Positions 39,783-50,827 of a stretch of 64,000 nt of DNA are shown piece by piece. Where the stretch lies: positions 62,001-126,000 of the forward strand of contig NZ_FNKO01000001.1 in the NCBI RefSeq assembly GCF_900100925.1, given 5' to 3'. The position numbers and the translations under genes were made by a program. The notes beneath the pieces are model-generated. The model saw only the letters and a list, made by a program, of their open reading frames with translations, was not told the origin of the DNA and made no database searches. Each line of letters opens with the position of its first letter. The stretch's first letter is position 1. This DNA comes from Actinopolyspora saharensis (GTDB lineage Bacteria > Actinomycetota > Actinomycetes > Mycobacteriales > Pseudonocardiaceae).

Positions 39783-39939
39783 ACCGGGGCGGGGAGCGGC
39801 ACAGCGCCGGAGCGGCGCGGCCAAGCGCAAACGGGTGGCCCACGCGGGCGGCCCCGAGCAGGGAAAGAAGCGACCGGGCCGGACGGGGAACCCGGACGGT
39901 GGCAGCAGGAGAGCGAGCGACGAGGGAGAGACTCACGCC

Positions 39940-42765
39940 ATGACAGAGACCGTCGGTAGTCCGGCCTCCGCAGGGGAGTCGGAGGCAGGAACCCGCGCGG
40001 CGGGAATCCGGGTCCAGCGTGTTTACACGACCGAGGGAGTGCACCCCTACGACGAGGTGACCTGGGAGCGCCGGGACGTCGTGATGACCAACTGGCGCGA
40101 CGGTTCGATCAACTTCGAACAGCGCGACGTCGAGTTCCCGGAGTTCTGGTCGCTGAACGCGGCCAACATCGTCACGAGCAAGTACTTCCGTGGCGCACTC
40201 GGCACGCCGGAACGCGAGAGCAGCCTGCGGCAGCTCATCGACCGCGTGGTCAAGACCTACGTGCACAGCGGCCTCGAGCACGGCTACTTCGCGTCCGAGA
40301 CCGACGCCGAGATCTTCGAGCACGAGTTGACCTACATGCTGCTGCACCAGGTGTTCAGCTTCAACTCGCCGGTGTGGTTCAACGTGGGGACCAGCTCCAA
40401 GCAGCAGGTCTCTGCCTGCTTCATCCTGTCGGTCGACGACACGATGGAGTCGATCCTCGACTGGTACAAGGAAGAGGGACTGATCTTCAAGGGAGGTTCC
40501 GGAGCGGGGCTGAACCTCTCCCGCATCCGCTCCTCCAAGGAGCTGCTGTCCTCCGGGGGCACGGCTTCCGGTCCGGTTTCGTTCATGCGCGGTGCCGACG
40601 CCTCGGCGGGAACCATCAAGTCCGGCGGGGCCACCAGGCGCGCCGCCAAGATGGTCGTGCTCGACGTCGACCACCCGGACGTCGAGGAGTTCATCGAGAC
40701 CAAGTCCAGGGAGGAGCACAAGATCCGCGCCCTGCGCGACGCGGGCTTCGACGTGGACCTCGGCGGCTCGGACATGGTCTCCGTGCAGTACCAGAACGCG
40801 AACAACTCGGTGCGGGTCAGCGACGAGTTCATGCGCTCCGTCGAGAGCGACGGCCAGTTCGGGCTGAAGGCGCGCACCGACGGCTCGGTGACGGACACCG
40901 TCCGCGCCAGGGACGTGTTCAACAAGATGGCCAAGTCCGCCTGGGAGTGCGCCGACCCGGGCATCCAGTACGACGACACCATCAACGACTGGCACACCAG
41001 CCCGGAGTCCGGCAGGATCACCGCGTCGAACCCGTGCTCGGAGTACCTGCACCTGGACAACTCCAGCTGCAACCTCGCCTCGCTGAACCTGATGAAGTTC
41101 CTGCGCGAGGACCTCACCTTCGACGCTGAGCTGTTCAAGAGCGCCGTCGAGATCGTGATCACCGCGATGGACATCTCGATCTGCTTCGCGGACTTCCCCA
41201 CGGAGTCGATCGCGCAGACCACGCGGGACTTCCGCCAGCTCGGAATCGGCTACGCCAACCTCGGCGCGCTGCTGATGGCCACCGGGCACGCCTACGACTC
41301 CGACGGAGGCAGGGCGCTCGCGGCCTCGGTGACCTCGTTGATGACGGGGACCGCCTACAAGCGCTCCGCCGAGCTCGCCGGCGCGGTGGGGCCCTACGCG
41401 GGTTACGCGCGCAACGCCGAGTCCCACCAGCGCGTGATGCGCAAGCACGCGGCCGCCAACGACCTGGTGCGGACCTACCACCACAACGACGTCAACGTGC
41501 ACGACCTGGCCACCCAGGTGTGGCAGGAGGGGCTGGAGATCGGCGCGCGGAACGGCTGGCGCAACGCGCAGGCCTCCGTGCTGGCCCCGACCGGAACCAT
41601 CGGTCTGATGATGGACTGCGACACGACCGGCGTGGAACCGGACCTGGCCCTGGTCAAGTTCAAGAAGCTGGTCGGCGGCGGCTCGATGCAGATCGTCAAC
41701 CGGACGGTGCCGCGCGCGCTGCGCGCGCTGGGCTACCCGGACGAGCAGGCCGAGGCCATCATCGAGTACATCGCCGAGCACGGGCACGTGGTGGACGCGC
41801 CGGGGCTGCGGCCGGAGCACTACGAGGTGTTCGACTGCGCCATGGGGGAGCGCTCCATCGCTCCCATGGGCCACGTCCGCATGATGGCCGCGGTGCAGCC
41901 CTTCCTGTCCGGTTCGATCTCCAAGACCGTGAACATGCCCGAGCACGCCACGGTCGAGGACGTCCAGGAGATCTACTTCGAGGGCTGGCGACTCGGCCTC
42001 AAGGCGCTGGCCATCTACCGGGACAACTGCAAGGTCGGTCAGCCGCTGTCCGCGGGCAGCGGGGGCAAGGACAAGGGCGAGAAGCAGGTCGAGAAGGAGA
42101 TCGAGTACCGCCCGGTGCGCAAGCGCCTGCCCAAGAAGCGTCCGAGCCAGACGATCTCGTTCACGGTCGGCGGTGCCGAGGGCTACCTCCACGCGGGCTC
42201 CTACCCGGACGACGGTCTCGGCGAGATCTTCATCAAGCTCGGCAAGCAGGGGTCCACGCTCGCGGGCGTGATGGACGCCTTCGCGATGTCCATCTCGGTC
42301 GGGCTGCAGTACGGGATCCCGCTGGAGTTCTACGTATCCAAGTTCCAGAACGTCCGGTTCGAGCCGGCAGGCATGACCGACGACCCGGACGTGCGCATGG
42401 CCAGCAGCGTACTGGACTACCTGTTCCGCAGGCTCGCGCTGGACCACCTGTCCTACGAGAAGCGGGCCCAGCTGGGCATCTTCACCGCCGCCGAGCGCAC
42501 CGAGCAGACCAACGGTGCCGACGCGGGGCAGGAGCAGAACGAGCTGGACTCGATGCGTGGTTCTGTGGAGTACTCCGAGCAGCCCAAGCCCGTGGTGCAG
42601 AACCCGAGCGACGACTCGGACGCGGGAAGCTCGACCGAGCTGCTGGAGCTGAAGCTGGGCAAGGCCGCTGACGCCCCGCTGTGCATGACCTGCGGCACCA
42701 AGATGCGTCCCTCCGGGTCGTGCTACCTCTGTGAGGGCTGCGGAGCCACCTCGGGCTGCAGCTGA
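39940..42765 (+). CDS. nrdJ: Vitamin B12-dependent ribonucleoside-diphosphate reductase (class II)
   Basis: NrdJ makes deoxyribonucleotides with adenosylcobalamin and no oxygen. The 941-residue protein has VNFEQ/INFEQRDVEFP-type start sequences, FSFNSPVWFNVG, the catalytic cysteine in SACFILSVDD, the CSEYL segment with the second cysteine, NMPEHAT near the end of the barrel, and a C-terminal zinc-ribbon (CMTCGTKMRPSGSCYLCEGCG) that helps re-reduce the active site. ATG 39940 has GGGAGAG about ten bases upstream and gives the N-terminus known from Streptomyces; the frame is open back to 39775 but basic and unconserved there. Confidence 0.96.
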   Translation: MTETVGSPASAGESEAGTRAAGIRVQRVYTTEGVHPYDEVTWERRDVVMTNWRDGSINFEQRDVEFPEFWSLNAANIVTSKYFRGALGTPERESSLRQLIDRVVKTYVHSGLEHGYFASETDAEIFEHELTYMLLHQVFSFNSPVWFNVGTSSKQQVSACFILSVDDTMESILDWYKEEGLIFKGGSGAGLNLSRIRSSKELLSSGGTASGPVSFMRGADASAGTIKSGGATRRAAKMVVLDVDHPDVEEFIETKSREEHKIRALRDAGFDVDLGGSDMVSVQYQNANNSVRVSDEFMRSVESDGQFGLKARTDGSVTDTVRARDVFNKMAKSAWECADPGIQYDDTINDWHTSPESGRITASNPCSEYLHLDNSSCNLASLNLMKFLREDLTFDAELFKSAVEIVITAMDISICFADFPTESIAQTTRDFRQLGIGYANLGALLMATGHAYDSDGGRALAASVTSLMTGTAYKRSAELAGAVGPYAGYARNAESHQRVMRKHAAANDLVRTYHHNDVNVHDLATQVWQEGLEIGARNGWRNAQASVLAPTGTIGLMMDCDTTGVEPDLALVKFKKLVGGGSMQIVNRTVPRALRALGYPDEQAEAIIEYIAEHGHVVDAPGLRPEHYEVFDCAMGERSIAPMGHVRMMAAVQPFLSGSISKTVNMPEHATVEDVQEIYFEGWRLGLKALAIYRDNCKVGQPLSAGSGGKDKGEKQVEKEIEYRPVRKRLPKKRPSQTISFTVGGAEGYLHAGSYPDDGLGEIFIKLGKQGSTLAGVMDAFAMSISVGLQYGIPLEFYVSKFQNVRFEPAGMTDDPDVRMASSVLDYLFRRLALDHLSYEKRAQLGIFTAAERTEQTNGADAGQEQNELDSMRGSVEYSEQPKPVVQNPSDDSDAGSSTELLELKLGKAADAPLCMTCGTKMRPSGSCYLCEGCGATSGCS

Positions 42766-42823
42766 GCGGTTCGACCGCGCACGGTGAGCTCCGGGGCGGG
42801 GTGTCCCGGTCCGGAAGCAGGCG

Positions 42824-42855
42824 AGGGGAGTCGGCCACGGCGGCCGGCTCCCCTT
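42824..42855 (+). terminator. nrdJ terminator
   Basis: GGGGAGTCGGCC and GGCCGGCTCCCC pair with one G-T wobble and a 5-base loop, followed by a T-rich TTCGTTCGTCT. Confidence 0.75.
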
Positions 42856-43160
42856 CGTTCGTCTCGGGGAGGGGACTCCGAACTGTCGCGGTGCGGTCCT
42901 CCGGTTCGAGCGCTTCCCGGAAGACCCGCGCGTCACGTGGGACGTGGTGGCGTTTCCGCGGTTTTTCGATGTGGTCCTCGGTTGCCGGCCGTTCGTTCGT
43001 CGTCGTTCCTTTCCGCTCGTGTCGGATCGCGGTACCCGCAGGCGAGCTCCGGAGGTCCGGTTGAGACCCGTTCCGCGCTCCCGGACGGACCGTCCTCCCG
43101 GGACGGCCGAGGACGATCACCGAACGACACCGCTTGTCCGGAAAACGCCGCGCTGCGTGA

Positions 43161-43189
43161 TTGACATCGCCGGTGTGGCTGGCAAGCTG
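43161..43189 (+). promoter_or_regulatory. Candidate promoter of the X-Pro peptidase gene
   Basis: TTGACA, a 17-base spacer, then AAGCTG. The -35 is perfect and the -10 weak. Confidence 0.35.
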
Positions 43190-43222
43190 CTGATCGTCCT
43201 CGGAAACCTGATGGGAGTTCGC

Positions 43223-45019
43223 ATGTGGCGAGCGCGAACCGCTCTGCTGTCCGCGGTGGTCGTCCTACCGCTGCTCGGTGTTCCCACGGCGAGCGCCGAC
43301 CCCGCCCCCGAACCCTCCGCCCCGGTGGTGGAGGACGGTGCCGCCCAGCCGGTGTTCGACCCGTCGAAGGCCGTGCGGCGGGACCTGTTCGTGACGGCCG
43401 GTGTGGACAGTGATCACGACGGTCGGGACGACAGGGTGCACGTTCAGGTGGTCCGTCCTGAGGGGACGGAGCGGGGAATGCGCGTACCCGTCGTCTACCG
43501 GGCCAGTCCCTACTTCGCGGGCGGCAACTCCGTCTCGAACCACGACGTGGACCGGGAACTGTACGCACCGGACCGGGCCGGGACCCGCTCGGCCGGAACC
43601 GCGACGGCTTCCCCGCGGTCGTCCCGGGCCGGGATCGACTGGGCCTACCAGCGCTTCCTGCTGGCGCGGGGATACGCCGTCGTCTACGCCGAGTCGCTGG
43701 GCAGCGGTGCTTCGGACGGTTGCCCGACCACGGGCGGGCGGAACGAGACCCTCGGAGCCAAGTCGGTCGTGGACTGGCTGAACGGCAGGGCGCCGGGGCA
43801 CGACGCGAACGGCGAGCCGGTCCGGGCGGACTGGTCCACGGGCAAGGTCGCGATGATGGGGGTCTCCTACAACGGGACGCTGCCGAACGCGGTGGCCACC
43901 ACCGGTGTCGAGGGGCTCGAGACGATCGTGCCCATCGGGGCGATATCCAGCTGGTACGACTACTACCGCTCGGACGGCGCCGTCGTGGCACCGGGCGGAT
44001 ACCAGGGCGAGGACGCCGACGTGCTGGCGAAGTACGTGCACACCAACGACCGGGACTGCGCTGCGGTGACCGAACGCCTCCGCGCCGGGCAGGACCGGCT
44101 GACCGGCGACTACAACGAGTTCTGGGACCAGCGCAACTACCTCGACGACGTGGACCGGATCGAGGCTTCGGTGCTGTCGGTGCACGGGCTCAACGACTGG
44201 AACGTCAAGACGCGGCAGGCTGCGCAGTGGTACCGCGCGCTGCGCGAGCAGGGGGTGCAGCACCGGATCTGGTGGCACCAGCAGGGCCACCGCGATCCGA
44301 TCGGGCTCAGGAAGCAGGAGTGGCTGCGCACGTTGAACCGCTGGTTCACGCACTACCTGCACGGCGTTGCCAACGGGGTCACCCACGAGCCCAGGGCGAC
44401 CATCCAGCGGGCCGACGGCAGCTGGCACCGGGAGTGGGAGTGGCCCGCCCCCGCGGCACGGGACGTCTCGCTGACTCCGACCCCGGGCGGTGACGCCCGG
44501 GGAGGACTGAGCCCGCGCGGGCGAACCCCCGGAAACGTGGTGGAGACGCTCCGGGACGACGCGAGCGTGCCCGCCGGGGAGCTGGCCCGTGCCCGGAGTT
44601 CACCGCACCGGCTGAGCTACTTCACCCGCGGTGTGCCCCGCCCCGTGCGGATCAGCGGCACCGCGCGGGCCGAGCTGGCCCTGTCCTTCGACAGCCCCGC
44701 GGCCAACGTGACCGCGATGCTGGTCGACCGCGCCCCGGACGGTTCGATCGAACCGATCACGCGGGGGTGGACCGACCCGCAGAACAGGAGGTCCGTCGAG
44801 CGCAGCGCTCCGATCGAGCCGGGGAAGCGGTATCGGGTGAACGTGGAGATGATGCCGGACGACTACGTGCTCGACAGGGGGCATCAGCTCGGGCTGGTCG
44901 TGCTGTCCAGCGATCACGAGTACACGCTTCGCCCCGCCCCCGGGACAGAGCTGAGTCTCGACCTGGCGGGGAGCAGCCTGGTCGTGCCTGCCGTGGCGGG
45001 CCGGGGAGTGTTCCGGTAG
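43223..45019 (+). CDS. Secreted Xaa-Pro dipeptidyl-peptidase (CocE/NonD, S15-like)
   Basis: A 598-residue exported serine hydrolase that should release X-Pro dipeptides. The signal peptide MWRARTALLSAVVVLPLLGVPTASA is followed by an alpha/beta-hydrolase domain: VVYRASPYFAGGN, VYAESLGSGASDGCP, the nucleophile GVSYNG at about residue 214, an acid in HGLNDWNVK and a histidine in WHQQGHRDP. A C-terminal jelly-roll domain of the X-Pro family (VNVEMMPDDYVLDRGHQLGLVVLSSD) completes it. ATG 43223 has GGGAG five bases upstream. It is a single-gene transcript ending at a strong terminator. Confidence 0.9.
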   Translation: MWRARTALLSAVVVLPLLGVPTASADPAPEPSAPVVEDGAAQPVFDPSKAVRRDLFVTAGVDSDHDGRDDRVHVQVVRPEGTERGMRVPVVYRASPYFAGGNSVSNHDVDRELYAPDRAGTRSAGTATASPRSSRAGIDWAYQRFLLARGYAVVYAESLGSGASDGCPTTGGRNETLGAKSVVDWLNGRAPGHDANGEPVRADWSTGKVAMMGVSYNGTLPNAVATTGVEGLETIVPIGAISSWYDYYRSDGAVVAPGGYQGEDADVLAKYVHTNDRDCAAVTERLRAGQDRLTGDYNEFWDQRNYLDDVDRIEASVLSVHGLNDWNVKTRQAAQWYRALREQGVQHRIWWHQQGHRDPIGLRKQEWLRTLNRWFTHYLHGVANGVTHEPRATIQRADGSWHREWEWPAPAARDVSLTPTPGGDARGGLSPRGRTPGNVVETLRDDASVPAGELARARSSPHRLSYFTRGVPRPVRISGTARAELALSFDSPAANVTAMLVDRAPDGSIEPITRGWTDPQNRRSVERSAPIEPGKRYRVNVEMMPDDYVLDRGHQLGLVVLSSDHEYTLRPAPGTELSLDLAGSSLVVPAVAGRGVFR

Positions 45020-45078
45020 CTCTGGGCCGGAACGGCCGGTGCGGTGGCCGAATCGGCGCTGAGCACTTTTCACGCGGG

Positions 45079-45119
45079 AGCGGCCCGGCGGAGCGAGCGG
45101 CTCCGCCGGGCCGCTTCTC
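45079..45119 (+). terminator. Terminator of the X-Pro peptidase gene
   Basis: A perfect 16-base stem (45079-45094 with 45100-45115, AGCGGCCCGGCGGAGC and complement), a 5-base loop, then TTCT. Confidence 0.85.
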
Positions 45120-45242
45120 GTGTGCCACGCGCCCGCGTCCTGCCGGGACAGCGGGCCGGTGCTCGTCCACAACGCTCGGATGCGTCCACAGCTTTGCGAA
45201 CCGCGGATCTCGTCCCCGGCGCCTTCCGCCGATGCGGGAAGT

Positions 45243-46340
45243 ATGAGTTCTTCGGCGAAACAGCAAACCGTACACCTTTCCGACCCGGCCGAGTTCGTGG
45301 CCGCCGTCCCACATCTGCTCGGGTTCTACCCGGAGGAGTCGCTGATCGTCACGACGCTGCACGGGGCGCCGGGCGCGACGCGACTCGGGTTCACCGCACG
45401 AGTGGACCTGCCCGCCGAGGGCAGACGTGCCGAACTGGCCACCGAACTGGTGCGGGGGCCGATCGCCCGCGACGAACCGACGGGAGTGCTGCTGGCCGTG
45501 GTCGGCGGACTCCTGTCCGGAGGGGGCGAACGCGCGGTGCCCCCCTCCGGGGAACCGGCCTCCGCGGACGGCGGGGCTCCCGCGCCACCACACAGCGAAC
45601 TGATCGGGTTCTTCCACGACGCCCTGTACGAGGCGGACCTGTCCCTGACCCAGGCCCTCTGGACACCGGAGATCAGCAAGGGGTCCCCGTGGTACTGCTA
45701 CACCGACGGGCGCAGCGGAAGAACGCCCGACCCGAAGGCGTCTCCGCTGGCGGCGGCGCTGGCCCTCTCCGGCACGGTGACCTTCCCCAGCAGAGCGGAG
45801 CTGGCCGAGTCGGTGGCTCCCGAGTCCGCGGAGACCCAGGACCGCTGGTCAGCGCGGCTGAACCTGCTGCAGGACGACGCGGAGCCGCACCGGGGTGCGG
45901 CCGACATGTGCAGCGCCGACGTCGAGACGGTGTTCGCCGCGATCCGTCGTACGGCACGCGAGGAGGCGTTGACCGAGGAGGACCTGCTGCGGGTGCTCGT
46001 CGCGCTGTCCGACTACCGGGTGCGGGACCTGGCGATGGGAAGCGCGCTGAGCACCGAGGCGCGTGCTGCGGAGCAGCTCTGGCTCACCCTGGTGCGCAAG
46101 GCGCCGGAGCCCGAGGTCGCGGATGCGGCGGTGCTGCTGGCCTTCTCCGCCTACCTGCGCGGGGACGGGGCGCTGGCAGGGGTCGCGCTGGAGCGGGTGG
46201 AGCGGACCCGCCCTGCGCACCGCCTCGGTGAGCTGCTGCGCAGGGCGTTGGACACCGGAATCGGCCCGAGCGCGTTGTCGGTGATAGTGCGGGACACGGT
46301 CGCCGACGCGCAGGCGATGATCGAGCAGGAGGAGTGCTGA
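45243..46340 (+). CDS. DUF4192 family protein
   Basis: A 365-residue soluble protein starting MSSSAKQQTVHLSDPAEFVAAVPHLLGFYPEESLIVTTL, the characteristic opening of DUF4192. Other conserved parts are DALYEADLSLTQALWTP followed by WYCYTD, and the helical C-terminus AAEQLWLTLVRKAPEPEVADAAVLLAFSAYLRGDGALAGVALERV. DUF4192 is almost restricted to actinobacteria and has no known function. The ATG at 45243 directly follows GGGAAGT; the frame is open further upstream without homology. It is convergent with galE. Confidence 0.85.
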   Translation: MSSSAKQQTVHLSDPAEFVAAVPHLLGFYPEESLIVTTLHGAPGATRLGFTARVDLPAEGRRAELATELVRGPIARDEPTGVLLAVVGGLLSGGGERAVPPSGEPASADGGAPAPPHSELIGFFHDALYEADLSLTQALWTPEISKGSPWYCYTDGRSGRTPDPKASPLAAALALSGTVTFPSRAELAESVAPESAETQDRWSARLNLLQDDAEPHRGAADMCSADVETVFAAIRRTAREEALTEEDLLRVLVALSDYRVRDLAMGSALSTEARAAEQLWLTLVRKAPEPEVADAAVLLAFSAYLRGDGALAGVALERVERTRPAHRLGELLRRALDTGIGPSALSVIVRDTVADAQAMIEQEEC

Positions 46341-46368
46341 CCGGGACGACGCCAGGGACCACGAGGTC

Positions 46369-47328
46369 CTAGCGGGCGCGGTCGAGCACGAAGTTCCACG
46401 CGTCGCGCACGATGTCCTCGATCTCCCGGCGCTGCGGGGACCAGCCCAGTTCGCGCTGGGCCCGCTCGCTGGAAGCCACCAGCGTGGCTGGGTCGCCCGG
46501 GCGACGCTCGGCCGTCTCCGCCGGGATGTCCCGTCCCGTCACGGAACGGCACGCCTCGACCACCTGCTTCACCGAGAAGCCGGTCCCGTTGCCCAGGTTG
46601 TAGATCCGGTGCTGTCCGGGAACGGCCTTCTCCAGCGCGAGGAGATGAGCTTCCGCGAGGTCGCGGACGTGGATGTAGTCCCGCACGCAGGTGCCGTCGG
46701 GGGTGGGCCAGTCCTCCCCGGCGATGTGCACGCGGTCGCGCAGTCCCTGCGCGACCTCGAGCACGATCGGGATGAGGTGCGTCTCCACGGTGTGCCGTTC
46801 CCCGAAACCGTCGTGCGCACCGGCGACGTTGAAGTAGCGCAGGCTGGTGGCCGCGATTCCGTAGGCGCTCGCGTAGGAGCCGATGGCCTGGTCGATGGCC
46901 AGTTTGGTCGCCCCGTACGTGTTGGTCGGCCCGGTGGGGGCGTCCTCCGGGATCGGAACGGAGTCCGGTTGGCCGTACACGGCCGCCGTCGAGGAGAACA
47001 CCAGCCGGGGGACGCCCTGCTCGCGCATGGCGTCGAGCAGGCGCAGGGTGGTGACCACGTTGCCGTGCCAGTACATGGCGGGGTCACGCATCGACTCGGC
47101 CACGAGCGACTTGGCCGCGAAGTGCAGCACACCGTCGAAGCCCTCGGCCAGCACCTCGGTGGCCCGTTCCGCCACGTCACCGGTTACCAACCGGCAACCG
47201 TTCGGCACGGCGTCGGCGTGTCCGGTGGACAGGTCATCGAGGACGACCACCTCGTGCCCGGCCTCGTGGAGCCGGGCCGCGCAGACACTGCCCACATAGC
47301 CCGCCCCGCCGGTAACCAGCAGCTTCAC
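46369..47328 (-). CDS. galE: UDP-glucose 4-epimerase
   Basis: GalE interconverts UDP-glucose and UDP-galactose. The 319-residue protein is an extended short-chain dehydrogenase: NAD-binding GGAGYVG (7-13), [20 protein letters not shown], the catalytic Ser region FSSTAAVYG, YxxxK as TYGATK, and [12 protein letters not shown] 47328 has GGGGAG six bases upstream. galK lies 268 bases upstream on the same strand, separated by a hairpin, so galE may be expressed separately. Confidence 0.95.
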   Translation of the reverse strand: MKLLVTGGAGYVGSVCAARLHEAGHEVVVLDDLSTGHADAVPNGCRLVTGDVAERATEVLAEGFDGVLHFAAKSLVAESMRDPAMYWHGNVVTTLRLLDAMREQGVPRLVFSSTAAVYGQPDSVPIPEDAPTGPTNTYGATKLAIDQAIGSYASAYGIAATSLRYFNVAGAHDGFGERHTVETHLIPIVLEVAQGLRDRVHIAGEDWPTPDGTCVRDYIHVRDLAEAHLLALEKAVPGQHRIYNLGNGTGFSVKQVVEACRSVTGRDIPAETAERRPGDPATLVASSERAQRELGWSPQRREIEDIVRDAWNFVLDRAR

Positions 47329-47557
47329 CGCGTTCTCCCCTTCGGCCTGCTCGTCGGTGACTCACGGAAACGCTCGGCTACCACGCGAGCGCGGTGGCCG
47401 GGGCGAGTCCGAACGGAAAAGATCGCCCCCAACGTACACCGCGCAGCTGTGAGCCGACGGGAGACTGCCGGCCCGGCGCCGCAGGCGGTGCTGCGCGGGG
47501 GGAGCGTCGCGGAACAAGTCAGGTGTCCTGTGGCGGGGGAGGGGAGGTGAGACCCGC

Positions 47558-47586
47558 GGGTGGGGCGGTGACACCGCCTGCCACCC
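47558..47586 (-). terminator. Terminator between galK and galE
   Basis: GGGTGGGGCGGT (47558-47569) pairs with ACCGCC and CCACCC (47573-47586) with a 2-base bulge and a 3-base loop, just after the galK stop. Confidence 0.6.
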
Positions 47587-47596
47587 ACGGACGGAC

Positions 47597-48780
<1,184 letters not shown>

Positions 48781-48784
<4 letters not shown>

Positions 48785-49476
48785 CGTGGCCTGACCAGTA
48801 CCGCGTGCGCGATCGACGGGGGAAGTTGCGTGGTCCCCGAGGCGCCGTGGACGTCGATGGGCTTGTTGCCGCCCACCACGGAAACGATCTCGATGTTTCC
48901 ATCCGGGACCACCCCGGCGGTCTTCAGCGAGTTCATCAGCTCGGGGTCCAGCTGCACGTGCTCGGCTATCCGGCACACGAGAGCGCGGCCACCGCCGTTG
49001 CGCGCGATCTCGTCCACGCGCTGCAGCTCGTTGTCCACGGTCGGTGCGGCCTCCTCGATCCCGAGGTCGTCGAGCCCGGGGATGGGATTGCCGTAGGGCG
49101 AGGTCTCCGGGCCGCCGAGCAGGTTGATGAGCTTGTGCTCCACCGCTTCGCTCATCACGTGCTCCCAGCGACAAGCCTCGCTGTGCACGTGCTCCCACTC
49201 GAGCCCGATGACGTCGACGAGAAGCCGTTCGGCCAGGCGGTGCTTGCGCATGACTCCGATCGCGCGGGCACGACCGGACTTGGTCAGTTCCAGGTGCCGA
49301 TCCTCGGCGACGGCCAGCAGGCCGTCCCGCTCCATGCGAGCCACCGTTTGACTGACGGTCGGCCCGCTCTGCTCCAGCCGCTCCGCGATGCGGGCTCTGA
49401 GCGGCACGAGTCCTTCTTCCTCAAGCTCGTAGATGGTCTTGAGGTACATCTCGGTGGTATCGATGAGATCGTTCAC
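48781..49476 (-). CDS. ideR: Iron-dependent repressor IdeR/DtxR
   Basis: IdeR represses iron uptake genes when loaded with Fe2+. The 231-residue protein starts MNDLIDTTEMYLKTIYELEEEG, has the helix-turn-helix IAERLEQSGPTVSQTVARMERDGLL and all metal ligands expected for IdeR: Met10, His79, Glu83, His98, Cys102, Glu105 and His106. Cys102 separates it from manganese-sensing MntR. A C-terminal SH3-like domain ends the protein. GTG 49476 has GGGGAG five bases upstream. Its place beside galE/galK and 7 kb from sigB is similar to other actinobacteria. The iron box at 19397-19415 is a likely target. Confidence 0.95.
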
Positions 49477-49655
49477 GCCAGCTCCCCATTCGGTCCAGCA
49501 CCAATGCTAGCCGTAACGGGCGACGTCGAAGCCCGCCCGGTCGACGTCTCGAGGGGACCGCCCGTTCGGCAGTCGCACCGAGAACAACGGGGCGGTCGTG
49601 CCGCCCCATTCCCTGGCAGCATGTGAGTTTCGACCTCGACCGATCGGAGGCGATG

Positions 49656-50507
49656 ATGACTCCGCTGATCAGCCCGTCCGAGCTGCGTTCCCTGCTGGAG
49701 GGGGAACCGGCTCCCGCGCTGCTGGACGTTCGCTGGAACCTGATGGGGCCACCGGGGCGCCAGGAGTACGACCGAGCGCACCTTCCGGGGGCGGTCTTCG
49801 TGGACCTGGAGACTGAGCTGGCCGCCCCCGCGGGGCCCGGTGGGCGACATCCCCTGCCGGAGGCTGAGCAGTTGCAGCGCGCGTTCCGGGACGCCGGGGT
49901 GGACTCCGAGCGGCCGGTGGTCGTCTACGACGCGGGGGACGGTTCGGTGGCGGCGCGCGGTTGGTGGTTGCTGCGCTGGGCCGGGCACGCACGCGTGTTC
50001 GTGCTGGACGGAGGTTTCGCGGCCTGGGTCGAGGAAGGGGGAGCGACCACGACGCGGGTTCCGCACCCCGAACCGGGTGACTTCGTGGTCCGCCCGGGAG
50101 GAATGCCCACCGCAGATGCGGACGCCGCGGCGCGGTTGGCGCGCACCGGGGTGCTGCTGGACGCGCGTGCGGGCGAGCGCTACCGCGGCGAGCGCGAGCC
50201 CGTGGATCCCCGTGCCGGGCACATTCCCGGCGCGGTCAACGCTCCAGCTGCCGAGCACGTCACCGCGGACGGTCGGTGGCGGGCTCCGGAGGAGCTGGCG
50301 GATCGTTTCGCGGGGCTCGGCGTTTCGGGAACGGACGAAGTGGGGGCCTACTGCGGGTCCGGGGTCAACGCCTGCTCCGTGGTGCTCGCGCTGGAGCAGG
50401 CCGGACTGCGCTCCCCGGAGGCCCCTGCCGTGCTCTACCCCGGATCGTGGTCGGAGTGGGCCGGTGATCCGCGGCAGGAGGCGGCGGTCGGCCCCGAAGC
50501 GGGGTGA
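49656..50507 (+). CDS. Sulfurtransferase (two-domain rhodanese)
   Basis: A 283-residue thiosulfate or 3-mercaptopyruvate sulfurtransferase. The inactive N-terminal rhodanese domain has LLDVRWNLMGPPGRQEYDRAHLPGAVFVDLE and VVYDAGDG; the C-terminal domain has VLLDARAGERYRGE and the catalytic loop CGSGVNA with Cys233. CGSGVTA-type loops fit 3-mercaptopyruvate enzymes, but the donor is not certain. ATG 49656 is five bases after GGAGG; the ATG three bases earlier is too close to the site. It is divergent from ideR. Confidence 0.9.
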   Translation: MTPLISPSELRSLLEGEPAPALLDVRWNLMGPPGRQEYDRAHLPGAVFVDLETELAAPAGPGGRHPLPEAEQLQRAFRDAGVDSERPVVVYDAGDGSVAARGWWLLRWAGHARVFVLDGGFAAWVEEGGATTTRVPHPEPGDFVVRPGGMPTADADAAARLARTGVLLDARAGERYRGEREPVDPRAGHIPGAVNAPAAEHVTADGRWRAPEELADRFAGLGVSGTDEVGAYCGSGVNACSVVLALEQAGLRSPEAPAVLYPGSWSEWAGDPRQEAAVGPEAG

Positions 50508-50827
50508 CGGAGCTCGTTGCCCGATGTCGGGGGCACCCGCCGAGTACCCCCGACCGAGGTTCCCCACGCAGCCACCTACGCCAAGCCAGTCCCCGGAAAA
50601 ACCTCCACCCCAACGCAGGCGCTTCGAGCCTGCGCGGCCCGACCGGCCGCGGGTTCTCAGTCGAGTGCCCGGCGAGGACGGCCCGACGTGGCGTAGTGGC
50701 TACTCGATGTCGGGCACCCGGAGCCGGGCGCCGACTGAGGTTCCGCCAAGTGACCCACTGAGCAAACCGAGCTGCCGAACGTGCTCGAGGGGTGTGGCGT
50801 TCGCCTCGTTGAGGGTAGCTTCACCCC
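50508..50827. repeat. Folded repeat element between the rhodanese gene and acuC
   Basis: Two related segments start CGATGTCGGG at 50522 and 50705 and both continue to a (C)CGAC-GAGGTTCC block. The first also forms a hairpin GTCGGGGG/CCCCCGAC (50526-50533 and 50547-50554), a likely rhodanese terminator. The second is part of a nested fold: CTCAGTCG and GCCCGGC (50656-50673) pair with GCCGGGC and CGACTGAG (50723-50739), CCCGAC pairs with GTCGGG inside it, and GTAG with CTAC at the tip. No coding frame is supported. Confidence 0.55.
50816..50821 (+). promoter_or_regulatory. Candidate -10 element for a leaderless acuC transcript
   Basis: TAGCTT ends six bases before ATG 50828; no Shine-Dalgarno sequence is present. 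Confidence 0.55.

Larger units (their letters stand above)
42766..43222. other. Intergenic region nrdJ to X-Pro peptidase
   Basis: The first third holds the nrdJ terminator. The rest shows no gene. Near the end, a perfect -35 TTGACA (43161-43166) lies 17 bases before AAGCTG (43184-43189), a possible promoter for the peptidase. Confidence 0.45.

Noticed and set aside
39628..42936. Open frame of 1102 codons on the minus strand opposite nrdJ
   Set aside because: It mirrors the codon phase of nrdJ, is Val/Gly/His/Arg-rich without motifs and results from high third-position GC.
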